From: Candidatus Palauibacter rhopaloidicola
GTDB lineage: Bacteria > Gemmatimonadota > Gemmatimonadetes > Palauibacterales > Palauibacteraceae
Direction: 5' to 3'
Length of the DNA: 58,683 bases
NCBI GenBank assembly: GCA_026914155.1
Contig: JAPPGH010000023.1
Span: forward strand, 1 to 58,683
The notes below the pieces were generated by a model, which worked only from the letters and a program-made list of their open reading frames with translations, was not told the DNA's origin and searched no databases. The position numbers and the translations under genes are program-made. Shown one piece after another: positions 50,733 to 58,683 of this stretch. The first letter of the stretch is position 1, and every line of letters starts with the position of its first letter.

Positions 50733-53700
50733 CTACGCAACCAATCTTGCATTGACCTGCCGGAGCACCTCGAAAACGCCGTCGATCACCTCCGAGTTGC
50801 TGTCAAAGAGCGCGTCCGGCCCCTCCGCGTGAAGGTTGCTGAACGGTGGCTCGTAGAGCGCCGAAGCTTCGATGAAACCGCGGGCGCTGAGTTGGTCGAT
50901 CACCATTTCGATAAAGCGTATCTGCGGGGGCGTGAGGCTCCTGTCGGCCAGAAAACCCGAGAACGCGGCCTGGGCAGCCGTTCGATCCAACCCCACCAGG
51001 CTCCTTACGAAATGAGCGAGCGAGGGCGAATCGCTACGGGCGAGAAGCCCCGAGAACAACGTTTCTCCGTCCTCCTCGCCAATCTCGACCAAGGTTGATT
51101 CCAGCCCCTTCAGGTCGGCATCGGTGAGCGGTTGGCACGTTCTCAGTCGGTGGATGACCAGGTGATCGAGATGATTGCGGAGGTAGTCCTTGACCTTCTT
51201 CTCGTACTGAGCCCCGGTCATCTTCGGCATGTAGGACGCCGGTTCTTCTCGGACCCCCATAACTTCATCCTGGAAGTTCGAGTAGACGATCTTCCGCTTC
51301 TTCCTGTCCAGGAACGGGACGATCCCCCGCAGCCGGAGCCGCAGGTCTTCAAGGCCGCTGAGACCGATTCCTTCCCAGAAGCCGACATCCTGTACGGCAG
51401 CCAGATAGCCGAGCTGAGTCTTGACGGCGGGAATCGTGCCCTTCTCTTCAAGCAGCATCGCGATCTCGACGACGAGTCGCCGGTTGCGTTCGAAGCCTGT
51501 CTTGTTGCCCTCGACCAGGGCGAGCTGCATGCGAAGCGCGGTCCGATCGAACATCCGTGACGCGATGTCGTCCTTCTCGATCTCGTTCGGAAGTCCAGCG
51601 ATCTCCCGTTCCAGCACCTCGACATCGGAGTCGCTGAGTTTCTCCCACGCCTTCCGCTCACGGAATCGGCTCACCGCCTCAAGATGCATCCTCACGATGA
51701 AGTTCTCGCGGTTCATCGCGGCCACTTCGCCGTGAAGTTGATCGGTCAGCGAACCCACCATCTTCATGTCCGGGTCCAAGGCGGGCGTCTTCTGGACATG
51801 GGAAAGGAGTTGGACCCGGGAGCGGAAGAGGCGAGTGCCGAGCGGCACTCCACCACCCGCCTCGATCCCGTCCGGGTTCTCGCCGAAGAAGTCGAAGTTG
51901 AAGCAGAAATCGAAAACGCGGAAATCCTGCTTGTCCTCATTCGGTCCAAAGAGGTCGGGGCAGAGCCGCGTTCCACGTCCGATCATCTGCCAGAACTTGA
52001 TCTTCGAGTAGACCGGCTTGAAGAAGACCAGATTCGCCACCTCCGGCACGTCAATACCGGTGTCGAGCATGTCCACCGAGATGGCGAGATGCGGAGCCTT
52101 GTCCTTCTGCGAGAAGTCGTCGATGAGGCTCTGCGCGTACTTCGCGTAGTGGTCGATGACGCGGGCGAAGTGTCCCGCGTACTGCGGGTAGTGCCTATTG
52201 AACCGCTTCTCGACGAACTCCGCGTGTTCGTGATTGCGGGCGAACAGGATGGTCTTGGCCAGCCGGTCGCCGCCATCGACCCTGTGGCCATGCTCCATGA
52301 GATGCTGGAGCGCCTTGTCCACCGTGTCCTCGTTGAAGAGCCAGTTGTTGATCGCCGATGCGTTGACCCTGTCCGGAAGGGCGTCGAGGTTCGCCTCGTC
52401 GCCCCAGTCGAGGCTCTCCCACTGCTCCTTCTCCTGCTCGCTCAGAGAGTCGTATTCGATGCCCTCGCGCGGGAACTTCAGGTCCACCTTCTGCACGCGC
52501 GGCGGCACGAGAAAGCCGTCCGCCACAGCAGTGTCAAGCTCATAGGCATCCGTGGGCACGCCCGGCTCCAGATCGAAGAGTGCGTAGGTGTTCCGATCCA
52601 CCTGCTCGCGCGGTGTCGCGGTCAATCCGACGAGGAGCGAGTCGAAATAGCGGAAGATCGCTCCGTACTTCTGGTAGACCGAGCGGTGCGCCTCGTCGAT
52701 GATCACGAGGTCGAAATGCCCGACGCTGAACCGAGCCTTGGCGCCCTCCGCCTCGTCGATCAATCCCATCATCGTCGGATACGTGGAAGCGTAGACCCGG
52801 CCTATCTCGTCCTTCTCGGTGACGAGGTTCACCGGGCTCGATTCCGGCAGATGCGTCTTGAACGCGCCCACCGCTTGGCTAACCAGCGACACCCGGTCGG
52901 CCAGGAACAGCGTTCGCTTCACCCACCCCGCCCGCTGCAAGAGATCCACCAAGGCGATCGCCGTACGGGTCTTGCCGCTACCGGTGGCCATCACCAGGAG
53001 CGCCTTGCGCCGCGCTTGTGCGAACTGCTCCGCGATGCTCCCGATCGCGCGCTTCTGGTAGTAGCGGTCGACGATCCGGTCCCTCACCCGCGCCACGTCC
53101 AACGCCTCTCGCTGGGTGCGACGCACGATCAGGCGTGCCAGTTCGTCCTTCTTGTAGAACGCGGCGACTGTGCGCGGCGGATAGAAGAGGTCGTCCCACA
53201 GGCGAGTCTTGTAGCCGTTGGTGTAGAAGATGATCGGCCGTTGCCCGTGCATCGCCTCCAAGCAGTCCGCGTAGAGCTTCGCCTGTTGCCGTCCCTTCTT
53301 TGGATCCACCGTGGTCTTCTTTGCCTCGACCACGGCCAGCGGCTTCTCATCGTCCCCCCACAGGACGTAGTCCGCGTAGCCGATCCCTGACTCGGTCGGC
53401 ATTCCGAAGACCTCGTATTCGCGGTCCCGTGCCCGGTCCAGAGGCCAACCAACGCGCTCCAGATCGAGGTCGATGATAAGCCTGCGGGTCTTGTCCTCGT
53501 TCCAGTCATGGGTCTCGGGGACCGCCTCGTTCTCCGCCTTGACAGCCGCGAGGCGTTCACGTAGCACCTCCAGCTCGCCCTCAATCTCCTTGCGAGCCGC
53601 GTCCGCCGCGTCCCGCTGTGCCTTCAGGGCCGCAAGCTCCCGGAGACTGGCGGGGGTCCCCACCGGTTCCACTCTCGGAACGAGGGTTTCGTCGAACGTC

Positions 53701-54110
53701 GCGCCTTCCAGGCGCTCGGCACCCTTTCGGAGGTACGTACAGCCCGCCCAATAGACGACGTGATAGAGCTCGCGCAGGACATCCAGAGCCCTTTCGGGTG
53801 TCGGCGACTTTTTGGCGTGGACCGCCACGTTGCCGGCCTGCCGGATGAATTCGGCCTTCCGCCACACGGGTTTGGACAAGAGGTCGCGGAAGGCAGGGTC
53901 GCTGATGTAGCCGTCCAAGTTGGTGACCCTAGGAGGCTCCAGAGCCTTCTCGACTCGGTAGATCCGTTTGACCAAGCGTTCGAGCGCATGTCTCGCATGG
54001 AAGCAGGATGCGCGTGGGTCGGCGAAGACATGCCGCTCCGCGAAACTCGCGCTCTCCGCCACATGCGGGAATTCCTGACTCAAGAAGTCGAAGTTCGCGG
54101 AGATCTCCAT
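50733..54110 (-). CDS. hsdR: Type I restriction endonuclease subunit R
   Basis: 1125 aa. N-terminal helical part (HARHALERLVKRIYRVEKAL; DUF4145-like), a PD-(D/E)xK nuclease segment (GIGYADYVLWGD...LAVVEAKKT), and an SF2 helicase with Walker A (MATGSGKTRTAIAL), DEAH box (IIDEAHRS) and motif VI (QMIGRGTRL). It translocates DNA and cuts unmodified DNA with HsdM and HsdS. Starts 7 bp after hsdS. Confidence 0.95.
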   Translation of the reverse strand: MEISANFDFLSQEFPHVAESASFAERHVFADPRASCFHARHALERLVKRIYRVEKALEPPRVTNLDGYISDPAFRDLLSKPVWRKAEFIRQAGNVAVHAKKSPTPERALDVLRELYHVVYWAGCTYLRKGAERLEGATFDETLVPRVEPVGTPASLRELAALKAQRDAADAARKEIEGELEVLRERLAAVKAENEAVPETHDWNEDKTRRLIIDLDLERVGWPLDRARDREYEVFGMPTESGIGYADYVLWGDDEKPLAVVEAKKTTVDPKKGRQQAKLYADCLEAMHGQRPIIFYTNGYKTRLWDDLFYPPRTVAAFYKKDELARLIVRRTQREALDVARVRDRIVDRYYQKRAIGSIAEQFAQARRKALLVMATGSGKTRTAIALVDLLQRAGWVKRTLFLADRVSLVSQAVGAFKTHLPESSPVNLVTEKDEIGRVYASTYPTMMGLIDEAEGAKARFSVGHFDLVIIDEAHRSVYQKYGAIFRYFDSLLVGLTATPREQVDRNTYALFDLEPGVPTDAYELDTAVADGFLVPPRVQKVDLKFPREGIEYDSLSEQEKEQWESLDWGDEANLDALPDRVNASAINNWLFNEDTVDKALQHLMEHGHRVDGGDRLAKTILFARNHEHAEFVEKRFNRHYPQYAGHFARVIDHYAKYAQSLIDDFSQKDKAPHLAISVDMLDTGIDVPEVANLVFFKPVYSKIKFWQMIGRGTRLCPDLFGPNEDKQDFRVFDFCFNFDFFGENPDGIEAGGGVPLGTRLFRSRVQLLSHVQKTPALDPDMKMVGSLTDQLHGEVAAMNRENFIVRMHLEAVSRFRERKAWEKLSDSDVEVLEREIAGLPNEIEKDDIASRMFDRTALRMQLALVEGNKTGFERNRRLVVEIAMLLEEKGTIPAVKTQLGYLAAVQDVGFWEGIGLSGLEDLRLRLRGIVPFLDRKKRKIVYSNFQDEVMGVREEPASYMPKMTGAQYEKKVKDYLRNHLDHLVIHRLRTCQPLTDADLKGLESTLVEIGEEDGETLFSGLLARSDSPSLAHFVRSLVGLDRTAAQAAFSGFLADRSLTPPQIRFIEMVIDQLSARGFIEASALYEPPFSNLHAEGPDALFDSNSEVIDGVFEVLRQVNARLVA

Positions 54111-54116
54111 CGGGAC

Positions 54117-55238
54117 TCAAAGCTCGCCGTCAAAGGCGCGAGATTGCAGGGAGGCGAAGAGAGTATCCAGTTCTGCCAAATGGCCGCGTTGGCGGACCTC
54201 TTGTTGCCTGATGGATTCGGCAATGGCGGCAAACTGAAGTTGAGGACCCAAGGGTGGAACCGGAAACACGATGGAGGAAAGGACCCGCTGATTCACCTTG
54301 TGAGTACCGTTGGTTGTTCGCGCTCCACGCTCGATCTGCCTGCGAACCCGGCGGGTACGCCACACATTCTGAAGATAGGCAGGCGCCATGAGACTTGGAC
54401 TCGTCGCTACTCCGATCATCGTGTCAGGGAAACAGACAAGGCTTGATGAGCGGTCTGGGTATGCCCCAGTACCGACCAGTTTCATGTTTCCGTTTCCACG
54501 ACAGATAAGAAACGTGTCGGTGTTCAGCTTCTGTGAAGGGGAAGGCTGTCTATCGAAGCGCGCTATCTTCCTGGCGGCGAAGTCGAATCGGCCACGAGTG
54601 ATTGCCGAGAGAGTGAGAACCTCGCCGTCAATGGTTCCTCTGGTTGAGGGCGAGAGACCGTTGCGCAAGCTGTTCTGGGCCAGTTCTCCAAGAGTTCGTT
54701 CCTCCCACCCCATGGGATTGGTGACGGGGTCGCCGAACATGTCGAGGAAGGTGGATTGGAGGAGGGTGTCGATCTGGGCGAGGGCTTCGCGCCGTTTCGC
54801 ACGCAAGGTGTCCGCCGCATCCAGAATCCCCGAAATCCGCTTCTGCTCGGTGAGGGGCGGAAGGGGAATCCGCGTCTCCTTCAGGAACTTGTAGTGTCGG
54901 CTGTAACCTGCGGCGGGAACCTCGATTGCCTTCAACGCATAGTACAGGTACTTGGTGTCGCTTTCGACCTTAGGGACCAACACCTTCGTTCCATCAGCTC
55001 CCATCGCGAACTCAAAGTCCACATATTTTACTACGCGGGTGTGGTCGCCGAAGACGATGACCGGGGGATCAACGCTACAGACGCTCGACCTTTCGTTCAC
55101 GAAACCCGCGACGAGAGTCCGGCCTTGGTCTACAACCGGAAATTCTCCCTCCTTGAGGAACTCCGTCCGAGGAGTCTTGACGTTTCCGCCCGTTGCGTCC
55201 CTGAATACATCAAGGAACGGCAGTTCTTGAAAGCTCAT
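54117..55238 (-). CDS. hsdS: Type I restriction enzyme specificity subunit S
   Basis: 373 aa with two target-recognition domains. The first ends at KFLKETRIPLPPLTEQKRISGILDAADTLRAKRREAL (conserved helical spacer), the second at HKVNQRVLSSIVFPVPPLG..., again followed by a helical coil. It sets the sequence recognised by the complex. ATG at 55238 overlaps the hsdM stop by 4 bp with GGAGG upstream. Both domains appear complete. Confidence 0.92.
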   Translation of the reverse strand: MSFQELPFLDVFRDATGGNVKTPRTEFLKEGEFPVVDQGRTLVAGFVNERSSVCSVDPPVIVFGDHTRVVKYVDFEFAMGADGTKVLVPKVESDTKYLYYALKAIEVPAAGYSRHYKFLKETRIPLPPLTEQKRISGILDAADTLRAKRREALAQIDTLLQSTFLDMFGDPVTNPMGWEERTLGELAQNSLRNGLSPSTRGTIDGEVLTLSAITRGRFDFAARKIARFDRQPSPSQKLNTDTFLICRGNGNMKLVGTGAYPDRSSSLVCFPDTMIGVATSPSLMAPAYLQNVWRTRRVRRQIERGARTTNGTHKVNQRVLSSIVFPVPPLGPQLQFAAIAESIRQQEVRQRGHLAELDTLFASLQSRAFDGEL

Positions 55239-56719
55239 TCGAGCCTCCGCTCCAAGTCCAGCCGCCCCTCCGCGATCTCCGCCTCCAGTTCCGCCAATCG
55301 CTCCAAGATCACTCTGGGGGGATCGTGCTCGATCGCTTCGTATTGCACCTCCTTGTAGCGGTTGATGGACAGGTCGTAGCCGTTGTCCGCGATCTCGGCT
55401 TTGGGCACGAGGAAACTCTGATCCGTCCGCGCACGGTTGCTCTCGGCCTCGCGGTCTCGCCACCGGGCGAGAATGTCACCAAGATCGCTCTTGTCTGGTT
55501 GCGGAATGCGCTTGTCATCCAGCGAGAAGCCGTCCGCCCGCATGTGGTAGAACCAGACGTGGTCCGTGCCGCCGGAGTTGGTCTTGGTGAAGAGCAGAAT
55601 GGCCGTCGAAACCCCGGCATAGGGTTTGAAGACGCCCGATGGCATGGAGACTACGGCGTCGAGCTTCTGCTCCTCCACCAGCATCGTTCGCAGGGTCCTG
55701 TGCGCCTTGGTCGATCCGAAGAGCACGCCATCGGGCACGATGACTGCGGCCCGTCCCCCTGTCTGGAGTAGGCGAAGGAAGAGCGCGAGGAACAGCAACT
55801 CGGTCTTCTTGGTCTTGGCGATCCGCAGCAGGTCCTTGGCGGTGGACTCGTAATCGAGGCTTCCGGCGAAGGGTGGATTGGCGAGGATGAGCGAGTACTT
55901 CTCCGCATCGTCTTCGTCGGCCTGAGCCAGCGAGTCCCGGTAGCGGATGTCCGGGTTCCCCGCGCCGTGCAGCAGCATGTTCATGCTGCCGATCCGCAGC
56001 ATCGTACTGTCAAAGTCGTAGCCGTGGAACGTACCCTCGTTGAAACGACGGCGGGCGGAGGCATCCTTGTAGATGGTCTCGCTATCGTGTTCGGCCAGAT
56101 ACTCGGCAGCGGCGATGAGGAAGCCCGCCGTGCCGCAGGCCGGATCGCAAATCACGTCCGTCGGCGTCGGCGCGGCCATGTCCACCATCAGCTTGATGAT
56201 ATGACGCGGGGTGCGGAACTGCCCGTTCTGACCGGCGGTCGCGATCTTGCCGAGCATGTACTCGTAAAGGTCGCCCTTGGTATCGCTGTCGGCCATGTCG
56301 ATGCTGTCTAGCTGATCCACCACGTTCGCCAGCACGCGGGGCGTGGGCATCATGAAGAGGGCGTCCCTCATGTGGTGTGCATACGTGGAGCTTCTTGGGG
56401 CACCGGCTGCCCCCCTCTGCCCCAAGGCTTTCATGAAGGGGAACACCTCGTCGCGCACGGTGGCGAACATCTTCTCGGGAGCGGTCTCCCTGAAGCGAGA
56501 CCAGCGAATGGCGTCCTGATCGGGAGCGAAGATTGGCTCCTCGATGGGCTTGCCGGTGCGTGCGGACTTGTTCTCCTTCAGCGTTTGTAGCTCGTCGAGC
56601 CGTTTGATGAAGAGAAGATAGGTCAGCTGCTCGATGACCGAGAGCGGGTTCGAGACTCCCCCGGACCACATCGTGTTCCAGATGTTGTCCACCTTGGTCT
56701 TGAGTTCGCCTGTGATCAT
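55235..56719 (-). CDS. hsdM: Type I restriction-modification DNA adenine methyltransferase subunit M
   Basis: 494 aa N6-adenine methyltransferase. HsdM_N domain (ITGELKTKVDNIWNTMWSGG) first, then SAM-binding DPACGTAGFL and catalytic ANPPFAG (NPPF). ATG at 56719 matches the family start; upstream codons are unsupported. First gene of hsdM-hsdS-hsdR. Confidence 0.95.
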   Translation of the reverse strand: MITGELKTKVDNIWNTMWSGGVSNPLSVIEQLTYLLFIKRLDELQTLKENKSARTGKPIEEPIFAPDQDAIRWSRFRETAPEKMFATVRDEVFPFMKALGQRGAAGAPRSSTYAHHMRDALFMMPTPRVLANVVDQLDSIDMADSDTKGDLYEYMLGKIATAGQNGQFRTPRHIIKLMVDMAAPTPTDVICDPACGTAGFLIAAAEYLAEHDSETIYKDASARRRFNEGTFHGYDFDSTMLRIGSMNMLLHGAGNPDIRYRDSLAQADEDDAEKYSLILANPPFAGSLDYESTAKDLLRIAKTKKTELLFLALFLRLLQTGGRAAVIVPDGVLFGSTKAHRTLRTMLVEEQKLDAVVSMPSGVFKPYAGVSTAILLFTKTNSGGTDHVWFYHMRADGFSLDDKRIPQPDKSDLGDILARWRDREAESNRARTDQSFLVPKAEIADNGYDLSINRYKEVQYEAIEHDPPRVILERLAELEAEIAEGRLDLERRLE

Positions 56720-56949
56720 CGTCTTGTGTGGCTTCGAGGGAGTGTTTCGGGGTCGGGCCGGCAGCACTGCCGAGGAGGCCGGCACGGCCCTCTAAGTCGG
56801 TTAGCGATCTCGCGGATCCTGACTCTCTGCGCTTCGTGCGTGAGGGTGTTCAACGGAGAGATCGCCTCTTCGGCAGAAAGGGAGCGGCGTAACTGCCCTT
56901 AGTGCTTCGGACGGGTCCCCTCGCCATCCGGGTACATTGATCTCCCGGC

Positions 56950-57969
56950 CTACCCATGCGCGTTGGCCCTTTCCTCGATCAGGGCGCACCGCTGCATGAG
57001 CGCGTCGAACGGCTCGTTCTGGTCCAGCAACATCCCGATGGAGAGCATGCTGGCGTAGTCTTCGGCGAGCGCCTCCTGAGCGGTGCCCGAGGGAACGAGC
57101 TTGAGGTTGCCCGAAACGGCGGAGCGGTAATCGATCCGTTGCCGGTCGGAATCGTTCTCCCGGAAGAACATCGCTTTGTGCCGCGCGACCGCTAGCGCCA
57201 GTTCGTGGTCCGCCAGAGCCCGGGACGCGATCCCGGCGTCGTCGAGGCGGACAAGGTCGTACCAGTGCCGCGACCAGCGTTCGCCCCGGACGCGGCCCTG
57301 AAGGCAGTAGACGTGCATCGAGGTCGCCTTCTCCCAGAACGTCCGTTCCGGAAGCATGGTGGCCGGCCTTGCCTCGGGGAACGCGAGGCCGGGAAGGTGG
57401 GCGGCGGCGTCACAAACCACCGGATGCGCGGCGTGAGGCTCTCCCGTCGAGCGCGCGCCGAAGTCCACCTGGACCTCGGGCCTCACGATGCCGCGTGGCT
57501 CGAACAGCGGTTCGTATCCGATGTAGAGCCGCTCAGCCTCCGCTCGTACCCGCGCCGGGAACCCGGCGCGCGCAAGCTCTCCCCGGACGAGCGGGCCGGC
57601 AGTGTCGCGCACCCATTCCGCAAGGCGAGGCCGGATTGCCCGCGTCCAGCGCCTCTCTTGGCTGCGCGTGGGCGGTATCGCCTCCTCGTCGCCGCCCACG
57701 ACGAGATCGGGGGCAAAGCCTCGAATGTCGTAGGTGATGTCGATGTCCTCGGAGAACCGGCGGATCGCCCGCCACACCTTGGACAGTGAAGTGCCGCCCT
57801 TGAACACGAGGTGCCGCCCGAACGGTGCCTCGAAAAGGATGCGGAGGGTTGCGACAACCCAGGTGTCCTTCTCCAGAAGGACGGTCTCCCGTCCTCCCCG
57901 CCGCGCCGCGACATCCAGGGCATCTCTCCTCTCGGCCGCGGAGAGGCGCTGGAAGCTGGTTTCAGCCAT
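56950..57969 (-). CDS. abiEii: AbiEii/AbiGii-type nucleotidyltransferase toxin
   Basis: 339 aa. The nucleotidyltransferase motif is KGGTSLSK...RFSEDIDI, with a C-terminal helical part. Enzymes of this type transfer nucleotides (e.g. to tRNA or other targets) and arrest growth until neutralised by AbiEi. Start at ATG 57969 overlaps the upstream antitoxin gene by 8 bp. Confidence 0.88.
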   Translation of the reverse strand: MAETSFQRLSAAERRDALDVAARRGGRETVLLEKDTWVVATLRILFEAPFGRHLVFKGGTSLSKVWRAIRRFSEDIDITYDIRGFAPDLVVGGDEEAIPPTRSQERRWTRAIRPRLAEWVRDTAGPLVRGELARAGFPARVRAEAERLYIGYEPLFEPRGIVRPEVQVDFGARSTGEPHAAHPVVCDAAAHLPGLAFPEARPATMLPERTFWEKATSMHVYCLQGRVRGERWSRHWYDLVRLDDAGIASRALADHELALAVARHKAMFFRENDSDRQRIDYRSAVSGNLKLVPSGTAQEALAEDYASMLSIGMLLDQNEPFDALMQRCALIEERANAHG

Positions 57970-58558
57970 GCGCGAGCCGTCTGCCCAGCGGCTCCGCCAT
58001 CCACGCGGGCATTACGGCCCGGGCGTCGTCTAGGTCACTCAAGTCCTCCCCGGTGAGCTGCGGAATCACGGCATCGAGGCTCTTCTCGACCTCGTTGGGG
58101 CCGAGCCACGCAAGTGCGCGGATGACGACGCCGGCGGTCCGGTGCGGCGCCGTCAATTGCCACGCGGGTGCGTGACGCAACTCCACCGCGTGAGCCCCGA
58201 AATGCAGGAGGCGGCCGGGACCGGAGGTGAGGTAGACCGAGCGGACGGTGTTCTGCGTCGTCAGGCCGAGCCAGTTGGCCGCGCCGCCCCCGTTCGGCAC
58301 GATGACCTCGCCCCACAGCGCCGAGAGAGACTCAAGCGCCTTCTCCAGACGCGGTGCGCGGAGACCGAATCTGGTCTGGATCGGACGCATGTAGACGCCC
58401 CGGCAGATTCTCAGGAGCCGATCCGAGCGAACGAGGCGGGATAACGCCCGGACCACCGCGGCGCGGTCGCCGAGGTGCAGGAGGTCGTCCGCCTGTATCG
58501 GCGTGGCCTCCGGCGTGGCCTCGGCGTACTCCATGATCCGGCCAGGCAGGCTGTTCAT
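57962..58558 (-). CDS. abiEi: AbiEi-type antitoxin (winged-helix transcriptional regulator, DUF6088-like)
   Basis: 198 aa. N-terminal winged helix (LLHLGDRAAVVRALSRLVRSDRLLRICRGVYMRP) and a C-terminal domain with VPNGGGAANWLGLTTQN, the standard AbiEi layout. It binds its own promoter and neutralises the downstream toxin. GGAGAACGCG precedes ATG 58558. Upstream on the minus strand TATATT near 58600 may be its -10 element. Confidence 0.82.
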   Translation of the reverse strand: MNSLPGRIMEYAEATPEATPIQADDLLHLGDRAAVVRALSRLVRSDRLLRICRGVYMRPIQTRFGLRAPRLEKALESLSALWGEVIVPNGGGAANWLGLTTQNTVRSVYLTSGPGRLLHFGAHAVELRHAPAWQLTAPHRTAGVVIRALAWLGPNEVEKSLDAVIPQLTGEDLSDLDDARAVMPAWMAEPLGRRLAHG

Positions 58559-58683
58559 CGCGTCGCGTTCTCCGTCGCAAGTGTCGAATCGGTCCACTCA
58601 ATATAAGCGTCCGCCGGGAACGAGCGACCCACGGGCGGGGTGCCGCACGGCCAAGTCCGACCCCGGACGCCCGCGCCGCCCGG

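Overview
High-GC bacterial chromosome segment. It is most likely from a member of Gemmatimonadota. That is an inference from the combination of a large BNR/VPS10-type beta-propeller glycosidase-like protein, a DUF1028 protein, an ExbB-ExbD-ExbD-TonB motor set, many secreted proteins and lipoproteins ending their signals in ...AQ or ...C, and several TTG/GTG starts. No rRNA gene is present to settle it.

Layout. 1-2.0 kb: an LCAT-like alpha/beta hydrolase whose 3' end runs into a sequence resembling an IS110-element end. 2.0-9.0 kb: an AraC-type regulator, two paralogous 'all-in-one' sensor kinase/receiver/winged-helix proteins, and an EEP-family nuclease. 9.4-16.3 kb: a LuxR-type regulator (one-base frameshift), two ankyrin lipoproteins, a frameshifted secreted protein, and two lower-GC genes (a VPS62-like lipoprotein and an unknown secreted protein) that look acquired. 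16.7-20.8 kb: a BNR/VPS10-like protein and a third ankyrin lipoprotein. 20.8-25.7 kb: a tripartite tricarboxylate transporter (TctC-TctB-TctA) operon with a thiamine-diphosphate enzyme inside it. 25.6-29.5 kb (minus strand): gamma-glutamyltransferase, a small AtzG/GatC-like protein, a Tat-exported amidase and another small protein, all translationally coupled. 29.6-32.0 kb: ExbB-ExbD-ExbD-TonB, closed by a strong terminator. 32.1-39.1 kb: housekeeping genes YggS, purine nucleoside phosphorylase, isoleucyl-tRNA synthetase (type 2, with an inverted GLHH signature), an RluA-family pseudouridine synthase, a gluzincin peptidase and a small membrane protein. 39.2-44.7 kb: a cupin, two secreted proteins, a complete and a truncated LysR regulator with duplicated operators, a beta-barrel protein and a short HTH protein.

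44.7 kb to the end: an accessory defence island. It starts at a truncated tRNA-Val(UAC) and a decayed IS110-family transposase. It then carries an AAA ATPase plus subtilase pair (IetAS type), a convergent type I restriction-modification operon (hsdM-hsdS-hsdR) followed on the same strand by an AlbA_2/Schlafen-type ATPase, and an AbiEi/AbiEii toxin-antitoxin pair.

Regulatory sequence is notable. Both all-in-one sensor genes and the ankyrin/TctC divergent promoter carry direct repeats with an 11-bp period, the spacing used by OmpR/PhoB regulators. Two further sites near the ankyrin lipoproteins carry three tandem 11-mers each. The best candidates for something under-described are this putative regulon, the ankyrin lipoprotein family under it, and the defence island. 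The inverted IleRS signature is the clearest single-gene oddity.
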